A stretch of DNA of 64,000 nt from Evernia prunastri (taxonomy: Eukaryota; Ascomycota; Lecanoromycetes; Lecanorales; Parmeliaceae): the NCBI GenBank assembly GCA_003184365.1, contig NKYR01000008.1, forward strand, positions 248,001 to 312,000. The letters are read 5' to 3'. The notes under the pieces are model-generated. The model saw only the letters and a program-made list of their open reading frames with translations, ran no database searches and was not told where the DNA came from. The position numbers and the translations under genes are program-made. How positions within the stretch are numbered: the first letter of the stretch is position 1; each line of letters opens with the position of its first letter. Shown here one piece after another: positions 31,139 to 43,900 of the stretch.

Positions 31139-33317
31139 TCAAGCTTCAGCTCCACTGGTAGCAGCCCTGTCCCTACCATCCATACTGTGACGTTGAGCTC
31201 CCGTAGTATCAATCTTGCCAGCACTGGCAGCCCTTTCACCCTTATCCTCAAGCGCGTTCATCGAATCCTCGGTGGCATTCAGATGCTTAAAACAAAGCCA
31301 GAAGAGCCCACCGGCTATAATAGTAGCGATGCAAAGGCCAATATACATCCTTACCAAGTTCGGATCCTTAGCGAATGGGGCAAGTGCCATTCCAAGTGCA
31401 GATCCGAAAGCGGATTGCAGGAGGAAAATGGACATGACGAAAGATTTCATGGATGATGGCGCTTTGGTATAAGCGTATTCCAATCCTGTGACGCTAGCGA
31501 AGATTTCTGATACAGCAATGAAGATGTACGCTGGCGTTTGCATGACTACATGAACCTGATTGGGCAAGTGAGAGGTGTTGCAAACGAGCGGAGCATCGTA
31601 GCAGGGTGGGGAGAAGTAGATCAGATGCTGCACAAAGGCTGCGTATGCCATGGCGAGCGCACAGAAGACGAAACCCCACGTAATGCGAGTGACAGGTCGG
31701 AACGGTATACCAATCTTGCGGAGGCCGGGATAAAGAAATCGGTCGAAGATGGGAAGTAGAAAGATGAGAGTAAAAGGATCAATATTTTGCATGATGTCGT
31801 TGGGTATACCGTGGAGTTGCATGGTACTAGCTAGTATTAATGTTAACAACTTCACTTGCTCTATCAGCCTACTTTCGAGATAGTAATCACCTTGTGAGAT
31901 AAAATTGTTCAACATTTGCGAATAGGAGACCCAATAGATTGGGTAGAAGAGGAAGACGCGACATGCCGAGAGCCCACGCTGGAGCTCATCTATGTAAACA
32001 TCGTCCCATGACAGTTTATAATTGCGTCCGCGCTTCTCTTGGTAAGAGGGTTTCGCGGCCTCTGTAATGTGATCAGCAGCGAAGAAGAAAGATGACACTC
32101 ATGAGGCAGCAGAGATTTATTTACCCATGTTCGCCCCATTCCTCAAGCCAATCCACATCGCTTTGAATGCGTTGATGATTACCGAACCCTTCGGAGGATG
32201 GACTACGTAGAGTCTCCTCCCTGCGATCAAAATGGCGATTGCAAGGATGAAAAAGCATAGACAGAGAAAGTATGCTGTCCAAAACCCCATCGACTGTTCC
32301 ATCTCTGTGGTAGCAATAGGGGATAGACAGCCCAGGTTGATGCAAAAATAAAAGATCTTAGCTTTTTTAGCATATGACCAAATTAAGAACCCAGTAGGGG
32401 ACGCACCATGTAAATACGCTGAATAGTAATTGCAGGGTCGACAATTACCCTCTCACCACTCTTTAGGACCCGGATAGTCATCTTGGTTTGGCGGTACTGT
32501 TCCGCAACTAAAGGGCTTACGTTCGATTTTATGCCGCCAGTGCCTAATCCAATGAATGCCTACCAGTGGTGCCTAACGTCAGCGTTTAACATGAGGAGCC
32601 GGCATGCAAGGGACTTCACCATTGCGGCGATCAAGCCACCCAAGGCCGCGCCATTCTCGATTGCTATGGGTAGAGAGGTACAGAACAGTATGAAGACTCC
32701 AATCACATAGATGAATGCAGAGTACAGGATCGTCTTGTACTTGCCGAGGTACTGATCTGAAACGATGGCACCAAGAATTGGTGTCCCCTGAGAAACAGTC
32801 ACCAAAAGACCTTAACAGTCCGAGAAGGTTTGAATGAGACCATACATAGCACCAGAATGTGAATACTAATAAATGTCTCCATCAGCCACGTTTACTACAG
32901 CGTCGGTCATGCAGCACTTACAGTTGGTCAGACCTGTCGCCCCGGATTGACCCAAGCCTATGAGCGTTTAGTTCCTGAATACCCATATACGGTGAGCGAT
33001 CATAGAGCCGTACCGATTCCTCCACGGACGGGCGTATCGTGAGGGTGATACTGAATGTAATTTTGAAATGGCCCGGAGAGACCGTAGTATGTGAATCGTT
33101 CGCACAACTCAACCAGTGCCACGATGAAGGCGGACCAGGGCAGACTATCTGCAACTTTTCTTAGAGTCGCCAGATCCTCTTCGGTAGGTCCTTCGTCTTT
33201 CAGAAATACGCTATCCCTCGGAGACAGTTGACCACGCTCGTCTTCCTCCCTGGAGCCTTTATCGGATTGAGGCTGATTCGTAAAATGTCCTGCCGGTCCT
33301 AGGCTGCGATCGCTCAT
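31139..33317 (-). CDS. PTR2: PTR2-type proton-coupled oligopeptide transporter
   Basis: A POT/PTR2 family plasma-membrane symporter importing di- and tripeptides. Eight exons: 33317-33014, 32957-32922, 32865-32846, 32787-32620, 32559-32407, 32356-32125, 32061-31891 and 31830-31139 (seven introns of 50-63 bp), giving 591 aa. Family signatures reassemble across introns: ELCERFTYYGLSGPFQNYIQ, the GQSGATGLTN segment, TPILGAIVSDQYLGKYKTI, FIGLGTGGIKSNVSPLVAEQ, FYFCINLGCLS (the FYxxINxG signature) and NNFISQ...GIPNDIMQNIDP. About twelve hydrophobic segments are visible and the C-terminal tail is charged. Exon 3 is only 20 nt and encodes LFTFWCY with its flanks. The N-terminal 70 residues are acidic and polar. 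Length is typical. Confidence 0.92.
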
Positions 33318-34369
33318 CTCGATAGGCGTGTACTCGAACGATGATGGGAAGAGACTGTCGCGGGTTCTTTCCCCCCATGCAACAAGTCGTCTCGAGATGG
33401 ACTTCGCCGCTGTGTGCCAGGGTCTGTCATGAAGGGTTGGAAGGGCAGTTGGGTTTTCTGCATCGTCTTCGTAATTGTCGAAGGCTTAGACTGGATGAGC
33501 GCAAGTCGGGTATGGATGCGAAAAACATCGCACCTGCATTATATTGGCCTTCCACCATTCTTGTAGCCTCCTCTTCCAATAGGCCGTCTTCGGCGGGGTC
33601 TCGGTCGGGTTGAGCCATACCCTAAGTAAGAATGAGACATCTGTTAGAGTGGGAAGCACGTCAGAGCCAGGGCGGGGATTCACTATTGAAGGTCCTCTTA
33701 TTCTCTCGTAGCCAAGGCGCTGTGTTCCACCGTCACCCGCCAGCGGCACTGATCTGCCCCGGGCTTCTCTCCGTTATATTTTAGCTGACATGCTTTCGAG
33801 ATCACTGTTCATCGAGGAACAAGTAAGATCGGCGAGTATTGTCTTTGCTGCGTCCACTGTTGCTCGAAGCGGTTCATTGTCGGACTTCAGAGGCCAGAGT
33901 GCGTAGTCAGAATCCCATAGGAATCATAATAGCTTCGTACCGATCTGTGCAGCTCATTGGCTGTACTCCTCCGAGGATGCTGACACGTCCGAGGATCGCA
34001 GGCTGACTGCGCGCGATTAAGGTCCCTGGCAAGGGATTAAATCCGATTTAACTCCGGACGCAACTCGCACCGAGTTGCCTGCTCTACGAGCTCCGTCCCG
34101 TGTCGATAATACTTAGAGCTGGCGTTCTCCTACCTTAGGAAATGCTCGAATGGGGGTTCGTCAGGAGCGTGCGAGTTTTGAAATGGAACTCGTATGTTGC
34201 ACAACGTGGGCTGGTTGCTCATATGATACAGAAATGTACATATCTGAAATATATACATGGCTCTATTTACAATGATAGCTTTTCCGTGACATCCAGACGA
34301 TGCTAGGCACAACGTATCGATCCACTACCCTCACCTTGATCTTCATTGGTAAAGAAATAGAGATAAAGA
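33318..34369. other. intergenic, no gene seen
   Basis: Promoter side of PTR2 and 3' side of the GMC gene. A minus-strand open frame at 33427-33618 (MAQPDRDPAEDG...) begins with ATG but shows no domain; it could be an unrecognised upstream exon or chance. Confidence 0.5.
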
Positions 34370-36631
34370 CTATGTGAACCAAGCCAACGAGATCGCGTAG
34401 AGCACAACAAATACTACCAATGAAGTCGATGGAAGTAAAATCGAACCGCCACCGCTTTTCTGCTTTGCTGATACCTGACCGCTACTATTCGTCAGGGTCT
34501 GCAAACGGATCTGTTCCTGGGCCACGTCTTGCGCATAGCCCGCCATCGAATAGCCCGGCGGCGGTACACTATCCCCGAGGATATCGGCCGCGATCTTCTC
34601 AGCCAGCGCATAGACGGTAGACTGGGGATGCCCCGGCGGGAGGAACGGGAAAGAGCTGGCGTCCACAACACGCAGGTTCTGCGTCCCGTAGACGCGGGCC
34701 TGCCTGTCCAGCACGGCCATGGTGTCGTTGGGGCTTCCCATCTTGCAGGTCGCGGCGGCGTGGTAGATGGTCATCAGGCTGGCTTGGATGTAGGCGAGGA
34801 TATCGGCGTCGGAGGTCACGTTGAGGCCGGGGAGGTACTCGGCGGTGCCGACGGTGACGTTGTTTTCGGCGAGGACGGACCAGATTTCGCGGGAGCGTTT
34901 GAAGCTTTGGACGGCGAGCTCTTGGTCTGTGGGGTCGGAGAGCCAGTTTGGATTCAGGATAGGGGGGTCAGCCATATCGGCGCTCGAGATAGTGACATTG
35001 CCACGGGATAATGGGGCGATAAGACCAGGGTTGATAGTGGCGTAATTGTAACCGTCGCGAGGGTCTTCCGTTTGTCGGTTGGTTTGGTAGCCGAGGTAAG
35101 CACTGATCGGCAGCCATTCTAGTTCAGGCCAGTCGGAAGGAAAGGTCGCGAGGGCGGAAATAGCGGCGGTGGAGAGGTTGGAGCGATATGGTTGAGGGAG
35201 GGCTTCCCAGCCGTAGTAGCCTGCGCCAAATGCTGCGAGGGGTCCTGAACCGTTAGTGCGGAATTGAGCGGCGAGTCTAGCGGCTGCGACGGGGCTATTC
35301 AGAGATGCGGAGGCAGTCAGGACGTTGACACGGCGATTGGCACCGAAGAGGACATGGTCCCACATGTTTTGACCTACGCCGGCCAAGTCTTTGAGTACTT
35401 GAATACCGTATTTTTGCAGAGTGGCTTGAGGACCGACTCCGGAGACCATAAGCAGCTGTGGTGATTGGAAAGTACCGGCAGAAATGATTACTTCTTTTCG
35501 TGCAGTCAGAGTATAGTTGAGAGGAGGAATACCATAAGGGCCAGCTGTTGTCACCAAGACACCTGTCGCTAAGGTGCCATTGAACAAGATTTTGCGGGCC
35601 AGAGAATTTTTATAGATCATGGGCGCTGTTCCATTCTGAAGTGCAGCTTGTAAGAAGCTGGACTCGGAAGAAGAGCGATAACCGTTTCTGGGATCGATGG
35701 ACAGCGTTGAGTAGGCGGAACCATTGAGCACGCCGGCGTTCAAACCATTAAGAACCTGCATACCCACTGCAGTGAAGGCTTTTTGGGCCCATGTGCCGAA
35801 AGCGTCGGCATAATTGCTGAAGGAGACTTCCAATGGACCCCCGGCAGGATCAAAAACACCAGGGTCTTGAGGAAGGATTGTTGAATTGTAGAGCGATGGA
35901 TTGTATGGTGTATAATTGCAAGATTTTTGATAGAAGGGTAGAAAATTGTCCCAGGTGTAACTTTGATCACCGACCTCGTCGGCCCATTTTTGCAACGATC
36001 CTTTCGTAGGTCTGACGATCGCTTCTACTCAGCTTGGGGTTCTACAAAACAAATCACAAACGATGGACAAAGATTTGCGTAGACTGACCGGTGATAGACC
36101 ATGTAGTGCCGAGCAGAGGAACCACCCAAGGTCTTACCACGCGCGTAGTGTACTTTGCGGTTGCCCGCTCCCTACCCGGCGTAAAGTAGGCTACGATTAG
36201 CCTAGACCACTCCAATGATACGACTTGAGAGATTCCGTGCATGTGAAATTCGGAACACGTACAGTCTGCGCGACGGTGGTGAAGCCCCAATCCACTAGAG
36301 GCTGATAATTATCAGGATCGGATCCGGTGTAGTAGTTGGCGTATCCGGGAACAGTACTTCTGTTGCCATTATCGATTTCATAGAAGCCTCCAGCCTCGAT
36401 AACGGCCACGCTGATGGCAGGATCTGAAGCGAGTCTGGTGGCCATTGTCAGACCCGCGGTTCCTCCACCCACTATTACATAGTCGAAAGTCGCATTCGTG
36501 CCTGGTGCACCGAAGGAAGTCCCCAAGACATTCCCAATGCTTCCATCAACGAACGTTAACAGATTGGCATTTGCAGCTGCTGTGGAGATGCCTAGTAAGA
36601 GTGACAAGGTGCGCACTCGGTTGAAATGCAT
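34370..36631 (-). CDS. GMC oxidoreductase, secreted, probable GPI anchor
   Basis: A FAD-dependent glucose-methanol-choline oxidoreductase (aryl-alcohol/glucose oxidase or choline dehydrogenase type; substrate not predictable). Three exons: 36631-36263, 36171-36089 and 36011-34370 (introns 91 and 77 bp), giving 697 aa. It has a signal peptide (about 1-22) and the FAD dinucleotide fold DYVIVGGGTAGLTMATRL (50-67) ending in VIEAGG. GMC signature 1 is HYARGKTLGGSSARHYMVYH (131-150) and signature 2 is ISAGTFQSPQLLMVSGVGP. The active-site region has YHAAATCKMG and the second catalytic position HPQSTVYALAEKIA. There are many N-x-S/T sites. The last about 25 residues are hydrophobic after a Ser/Gly-rich stretch, as in a GPI-attachment signal, which is unusual for the family. 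Confidence 0.9.
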
Positions 36632-38492
36632 TGTTGTGTGTTTGTTAGTCGCGCGCTCTCTTGCGAATGCTTGTAGTGTGCGGCGAATGCTGTTGAGGAA
36701 GCCAGAGACTCATCAGATTCAGAGCCTCAAAGGAAGCAAGAGAACGAAGGAGTAAACATTAGACAAGCAAGCCAAGGTCGGCGCCGTGAACGATCTCGGT
36801 TGGATGAAGACCCTGGCTCGAGGCTACTGCTACCGTCTTGCTAATATATTGCGGCAAACTATCTTCATACCTATTCTCATTCTCCGCACGCGTTGCCCGC
36901 TGATTCATTTATTTCTCCCGTCCTTTCTGTACGCATTGTTAGGGAACATAATAGGAGTAGCGCAGGGCAAGCAGGTATATGCAACCATGCAGCAAAAGCA
37001 CCGAATGTCTCAAGCGCTTCAAAAGCACGTGGCAGAACCCGGCGGACGGCGCACGCGAGCTCAGGACAGGTTCCCTTGCGAGGATAGTTTGTCCGATGTC
37101 GCTACTTCATGATCGGCCCAGCTAGAGCCTAGATCCTAGGTAGAGCCTAGAGCCTAGAGTACCTTACCTTAGGTTGGCCCAGGTAGTGAGTGCTGCTCGC
37201 CCGGCACGGTCCTTGGCAAAAGACAAAAGTAAAGTAAGCTCTAGGAGTCCTTAGTATGCAACTAATGTAAATTTGGTAGAGCGAGGACACCAATTCAAAA
37301 AAGATCCGAATTCCTGAAATGCTGAGTGGGTATCAAACTCAAAGAATAATGTCAATTGAGATGTTCTTCGTCCATCCAATTGTTCAGTTCTTAATCGCAC
37401 CATGCCTACAAGTGACAAATAAGCAGAGTAACTCTTACCTTAAGTATACACAGAAGACAAGCATCCCATACGCCAAGCACACCAACTGACGAGGAAATTC
37501 GGATGGTTTCATTGGTGCCCTTCTCCTACCTGCCAAGCGCGAGACTTCTGGGCGCAAAAAGTATGCCTCCTGCCAAGGGATTCCTAAGAAGATGCCTTAA
37601 TTGTAGTACACTGTTAGCCTGCCAAAGCAGCCGTCTTACAGTACCTTTGGGCAGTTTGGAAGGGGTGACCAGCACACTCGTGTATGAGATCATGGGTTTG
37701 TATTTTACGAGTCCGTGACTCGGGTGGATTACTCCAATGGAAATGGTTGGAAGAGAGCTTTCTGATATTGGATGGCGATAACTTCCCGGCGTGTTATTAG
37801 GTATTGATGTCCATCTTCATTCGTCTGGCAGGCTGGCAATGCCTTTCCATCAAAAGGATTTGCAGTTCGATGTTCATATTGACGTTAACCGGCCTTGTAA
37901 GAGCTCTGTTACCATAGCGTGATTTCATTGAGACTCCAGGGTACCTGTTACCCAGAAGGATTCCCGCACCGCGTCGGGCAGACATCCCGCCATGATGGAC
38001 TGATTCTCAGTAATGTGCCATCCATGCGTGCTTCATCTCTGACATAGATCGGTGGCGCTGGCTGAGAGATCGGTGGCAAGAATAGCCAGCCCCAGCTCCA
38101 ACTTCAGTTCGTCGCAATCTAATTTGCATTTTCTTTCGTCGTCGACTGTTTTATACTTTTCGTACTTCATTAAAAGCTAGGTACGTAGAAGATATGCTAA
38201 GTAAATCGAACGTATATACCTCAAGTGCCAAGAAAAACGATCTGCTAGCTCCAAACTTGAAACAGCCACAGATGATTTAAGACTTTTCGTTGAAAGAATG
38301 CCCCCAGCATGAATATCTATTCGTGACTAGGAGAAATCGATTGCGAGGGCCACTTACGATTAGGGTGCAAAGCTTGCAGCGTCGGATCTCCATCTCCACA
38401 GCCCGCAAAAATCCCCGCGCAAGGCACTACCTGCACTGGGCCCCGGCCCGATGGACCGACGGTTTGGGGCTTGGAAGTTGCGACTTAGACGA
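36632..38492. other. intergenic with a short TAGAGCC tandem motif
   Basis: 1.86 kb with no supported gene. At 37121-37160 the heptamer TAGAGCC/TAGATCC is repeated about five times, followed by ACCTTACCTTAGGT. Open frames here are short and domain-free. Confidence 0.55.
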
Positions 38493-39850
38493 TCACTGAA
38501 TAATCTCGGATCGCTGATCCATCGTTTGTTCTTTCAATATCCCCGTTGGAACAACTTTCGTAGCGTGCCTGTCACCTTCACCGGCAGTGGTAGAGATAGC
38601 AGTCCCAACGGGATTGATGGGAGCGTAGACAGAGCGCTGGATGTCAGCGGGCGACAAGGCTCCCTCGTCATCGTGTAGCCGGGCGAACCCTACTGTGCTC
38701 TCGCTGTCGTATGCAGCAGGTTTCCAAGCTGATTTCCCAGGAGCATTGGTTTCCGATTGCACGGTCCCGGAGCGGCGGAATTTGTCCATGCCAATGCTGC
38801 TGCCCTCTTGCCCCTTGCTGGTCTTACTCCCGCCTGGATGCAGGTAATTGATCAAAGGACGCAGAGTGGGCAGACAGGCACAGACGATGCCGATTCCCTG
38901 CTCGACGCCGGACCAGATCATTGATCCAACTCCCCAGTAGGTATTATCTTTTAGGTGGCTAGGCGAATAGGAAAGGATTCGCATGATCGAAGCGATACAA
39001 ACGCTTTGTGAAGGATCAGCTCCTGTCACATCTAAATAGATATGATCATGGACACGGTGAGATTGACTTACAAAAGACCCAGCAGAAACACGCCACTCAA
39101 TTCAAGTCTTTGTCTGGCAGAAACATTCAAACGCCACACCATTGGTAGTGGCAGAAGAAGGATGACGAAGTCGATGACCAGGTTACAGATTCCATTCCAT
39201 CTGAAGAATGCAACCAAATCCACACAGTGTCCAGCAATCGTCTTGTCCCAATTCCTTGCGAAAGGAGTGCAGCCGAGGAAAGCCAGGATAGTGCAAGCAA
39301 CCCAGAAACCCCAGACGATGAAGGCTGTTCCCCAAATTGTGTAGCGAAAGTTCTTCACCACTCCAAAGATTCTATAGTACAGACATAGAAGTGAGGTCTT
39401 AGTCAATACTCCGTTCAGAAAGTAGAGCGTCTGGATGCCGACGAAAGCCTATCCGCAGATTGCATCAGCCCCTTGTCACTCGAACATAGCTGCATAATGC
39501 AACGTAGCTACCTTTTGAAATAAAGTGATCCTGTGCGCTCCCACGTATACGGCATGATGGCCATAATAGTAATTCACAACAATGATCCATCGAGAAATGA
39601 CCATGCCCCATTGTGCTGCCTAGTGAAGAAGTGAGAAATGTCCCATGGATCCAAGGTGTTTGGGTAAAGTCCGTGTCGGAGTCATCCTCACCAGAGATGC
39701 CATAATACTCCAGTCATCCCACCAGAATGGGGCTGCCGAGATTTTTCTTGCAAACAGCCGCGCAACGACAGCGATAGTGGCCGCAACGACACTGAAAACG
39801 GTGGCCAGCCATACCTTCCATGCTAGGCTGTCGTCGGGAGGCAAAGACAT
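38493..39850 (-). CDS. fungal rhodopsin-like integral membrane protein (PTH11-like class)
   Basis: Belongs to the large fungal family of seven-helix proteins with a rhodopsin-like domain, often called integral membrane or PTH11-like proteins; ligands are mostly unknown. Four exons: 39850-39692, 39619-39512, 39448-39072 and 39003-38493 (introns 72, 63 and 68 bp), giving 384 aa. Visible are helix 1 (WLATVFSVVAATIAVVARLF), the family WWDDW motif, helices around ITLFQKAFVGIQTLYFLNGV, LTKTSLLCLYYRIF and TAFIVWGFWVACTILAFLGC, then CVDLVAFFRWNGICNLVIDF, LLLPLPMVWRL, and the final FVCIASIMRI and GVEQGIGIVCACLP segments. About 120 polar residues follow as a cytoplasmic tail. Splice sites are canonical and restore family motifs at each join. 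Confidence 0.85.
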
Positions 39851-40959
39851 TGAGGTGACCGTCCTTGTCAAAATCAGCAACAGGCGAGAAGGAGAAATGA
39901 TCGATTGTAACGATCGATGAACATCCTCCTCACTGCAATCAAAGCGTTATCCGATCCCAGTCTCTCGCGCTAATATTGATTAATTGTTCTGGCCAACCCT
40001 CCCGTCGATTGAATTCCACTGGGACCGGGTAGACTATTTCTTTAGGACAGCGAGTTCCAAATTTCCGTGTTACTGTCATGGCGGCACTAGCCAGGGTAGA
40101 GTCAGGCCTGAGGCCCAGCCGCCCAAAAGGTGTATTTGGGGCTAACGAAAGCCATAGGTTGGATCCCGTCGAACACTTGGTCTTTGAAACGGTAACCCTG
40201 CACTGCTTTAAATGCGGCCTGACTCAGGCCGCTTGAGTATAGGTATTGGTTCCTAATATACTCGACGATGACCGCCATTGTATATACATCCTGTATCGAT
40301 GCCGTTTTAATTACAGGGTGCGCCTCTAGGCCTGTGCCTAGCAGTACTATGTAGTCTTCTCACTTGGCAAGCGAGTCGCAAACATTAGACCCTTTGAGAC
40401 ATTGTCGTTGTATTTGACCGTGCTAAGTATGGACAACTGTGGCGAGGTTGGAAAGAGCTAGAGGAAGCTGGGCGCATGTGCGAGGGAAGGGAGGGAGGGG
40501 ACTTTGCGGACGGGTAGACGATCTTCAGGGGGGGTGTATTTGGAAGGATAAAGAGATAAAGGAGGGCGTGTGAAGCATAAGGCGGATATGGATAAACAGA
40601 ATGGCTGTTTTTGTAGGTCAAATCTTTTTGCTTGGCTACCCTATCCTTTACCTAGTCCCACCTTGGCGTATTCGACTCAGTCGGTCCATCATCTCTTTTC
40701 ACACCCTTTTGATCGAGTACGGATGAAGCATCGGCAGTGATCTTTGAAAACAATTGTTGAGCTTCACCAACCTGTCGTTGTCCATCTTTGTGTAAGATTC
40801 CGTAGAATCAGCTGTATAGTGGGGGGCGCTAGAGCAATATAACGCTAAGATAAGATAAAGTCGCGTAAGGTATCCCCAGGCGCGTCTACCTCAACTCCAC
40901 AGCAATGAATGATAATATGAAGATTACCTGACCACCTGACGATATGCTCGAGGTTTCTG
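39851..40959. other. divergent intergenic region, no gene seen
   Basis: 1.1 kb between the divergent rhodopsin-like gene and MMS22. A minus-strand frame at 40385-40621 has no domain. Both promoters are expected here. Confidence 0.6.
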
Positions 40960-43900
40960 ATGGCAGAATGGAGAGTTCGCGGCTACGTGCAGGATTCTGA
41001 CGAGGAAGAAGACTCTCAAAACTCGATTTCGGTACGTCTGACGCCATCCAGGGAGGCAATCAAAATTGGTGACACAGATGTTATTGATTGTGGCGAGCCT
41101 CACGATGGACAGGCTTATGAGGGACAGGATTCAAGAGAAGCTTTGCTTGGTGGAGTTGGGAACAAGTCGATCAGTACTACAACCTCAGGAGAAGCATGCA
41201 ACATTGGGGCAACTCTACCTGTGCAACGGGAGAAAGAAGATGCTCTGTCACCAGTGGCGAAGCATGATGGGCACCATACCAGAAGCTCCATGGTAGATGC
41301 CTACGGAGATATCGATGAACTCCAGGAAGATCATTACAGAGTCACACCAGCAGCAGATCTGGTGAACGGAGTTCATGACCTGGAGCCGAAGCCTCGTCCA
41401 ATCCCAGTCTCACCCAAAGGAATTCAGTTTTCAAGCTCTCTATCGTCTTCGCCCTTGTCAGAACTCTTCAACACGCATCCTGGGACACCGTCTACACCAG
41501 GAACGCAGAAGAGTACTCACGAAGATCAAAGCGATGACCGGGAAGGCTTTATGGATGGCGGTCTCAAGGACCTGGAGCCAACTTCCTACAATAATACTAC
41601 AAATGAACCAGAGCGACTCGTTGCCAATCAGGCCCTCAAATCTCGGAGAGGGACCCGCAATCTGCGCCACCGCAATCCCATCCAGCTACACCCATACGCA
41701 CTTGAAAGCGAGCATTACAGGCAAACGCTCAAGGCAAGGGGAGTGAAACCCTTGCGTATAGCCCAAATGGAAGCCGAGGCTGCAAAGGCACGGGAACAAG
41801 ACTCTCAGAACGTTGATTTCATGGGCGAAGATACCCAGTTCGTGGACAGTGACACCGAACAACCAGAACCCAGTTCTTCCTCTCCCATCCACCTTCAAGG
41901 CACGCCAGTAGCCACATCTCAAGACCAGAGGGATATATTTGTCTTCGGAGATGATGATGATCTCCCGGACATGAGTACCCTACTCAGCCATCCGAAGCTC
42001 AAATACGTTGGGAGTGGCCATAAAAGACGCAAGACTGCTGAGGCAAGATCGACAACCTTCCGGGTACCCCAAGGCTTGGCTCAGAACAGGCATCTATCCT
42101 TGTCAGGGGATAGAGCTAGCCCGGCGCTCAATGAGGATGAACTTATGTCGGACGGATCGCCATCACCGACTCGCTCCGAGCGTCGCTTACCCTCAGACGT
42201 TGATCGCCCTGCTTTGCCTGTCTTTCGAGTGCCGCGAAGGACCTCTCCTGCTGCTCTTCCAACGCTGTTACATTCTTCCTCAGAGCCCGGACAACCGCAC
42301 CAGCTCGAGATGTCCCAAGATGAACAATCTGATAATGCAACTGATCGAATAAGACGAAGGGCAGACACTGACGGACAGACAGACGCCGAGATGTCTCCGT
42401 CCGATGAGAGAACGTCTCATCAATTTCAGCGCGCACAACGCAAGATACGTGGAGTCCTCCCAGCGTCTTATCTCAAGCTAGACCTCAAAACTCAAAAGAA
42501 GAAGCCCGAGGACGCCCATGATGCTCTTCTCAGCGTATCGCCTGAAAGAAGTACAACTCAACGAGGTATAGCGCGCATGGTTGTTGGGGTAGGTCGCAAG
42601 GGTTCAGGGACGCCGAAATCAAGACCTGAGATCAATGTGTTGTCTGATGAGGAGGGTCCCGAATCGGAAACAGACGAGCCCCAACAAAAGCATCGAATCC
42701 ATCAACGCCAGCATCAAACGTTTGAAGATGGTGGAGGAGAAGGGTTTCTCGCAGAAAGATGGGGGGAAGCTGGGGAAGACGACCAAATCGATGCTATGTT
42801 GCCTTCGGCGACAAGGGCTTTCCATTTCCGGAAAAATAAGAAACATCAGACTAAGATAGGAGACTTGCAATCCCGCTCACGGACTACGGCTCATGGAACT
42901 TCGAAGAAAGCCTCACATAATGGCGCCGATGAGCGTCAAACCTTGGCCCCATTAAATAAAGGTCATAGAAGGAAATCCAAATTCCGCCCGCCGAGACTTG
43001 GTATACTTGACGCACCATCAACGAAGAGATCACCCCCAAACTCTATGCCCCAATTCCTCAAAGTCACATCTCGTACCGTACGCTCACGCCGCGATAAAGG
43101 AAGACACAGTCCGTCTCGAAAGTTTGTCCGCTTGGCAATAAAGGATGATGATAACGATGCGAATGAAACTTTGCGCAATTGGCGCGAAGGAACGATCGTG
43201 CCTTTAGCTCATCACGAGATCAACGAAGTACCAAGTCGCCAACCTTTGTATCCGCGGTCGGCGAATAGCCCTGTGCCACCGAAGCCGTCAGAAATGACTC
43301 GTAGCTTGGAAGAGTCCAAGTTGTCGGCCCTTCGAACGGCTCCCGGGACACCGCATATTCGTCCCAAGAAGTCTCGGAAACTCCAGACATCCCTAGATCA
43401 TCTCATCGAGCGTCGATTTAGAGAAGGGCCTGATATCAACCAACAGAAAGCGCCCCCATGGCTTCAGCAAGCTATCGGAAAGCCGAAGAAGCGAGGGCAG
43501 ATAGTCTCCTCACTCCGAGCTATCAACGATTCGAGGCCAGCAATGCTAGAATCTGCTCGAGAAGATGCAGATCGGACAAATGCACAGGCCACGTTTCAAC
43601 GGGATCTAGCCAGAGTCAATCACTTTGACGATGACTCCGGACTTCCAGGTGTTGTAGTACGGAGATTCTTTGAACAAGACGCTATGCGGCCATCAAGTTT
43701 AACTGCTCCTCAGGCTGGTTCTGAAGTAGTGGGCCGGAATGCCAGGGAAGTTCATCCTCGCACCAAGAGGGACCTTCCCCACAAGCGGAGGAAAAGACAA
43801 CCACAACGCTTGAATATTTCCGAACCGTGGTCGAGGGAACCCAGTGCACCTATCATCTTGGATAATTACCCAGATCAGATTGTGAATGCGATTGAAGTAC

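Noticed and set aside
33427..33618. possible extra upstream exon of PTR2
   Set aside because: ATG 33317 already gives a family-typical N-terminus; no splice pair joins the two in frame convincingly.
34529..35011. 160-codon plus-strand frame
   Set aside because: Antisense shadow of the GMC oxidoreductase gene.
36060..40000. biosynthetic gene cluster around the GMC oxidase and transporter
   Set aside because: No polyketide synthase, peptide synthetase, terpene synthase or cluster regulator is present in the window.
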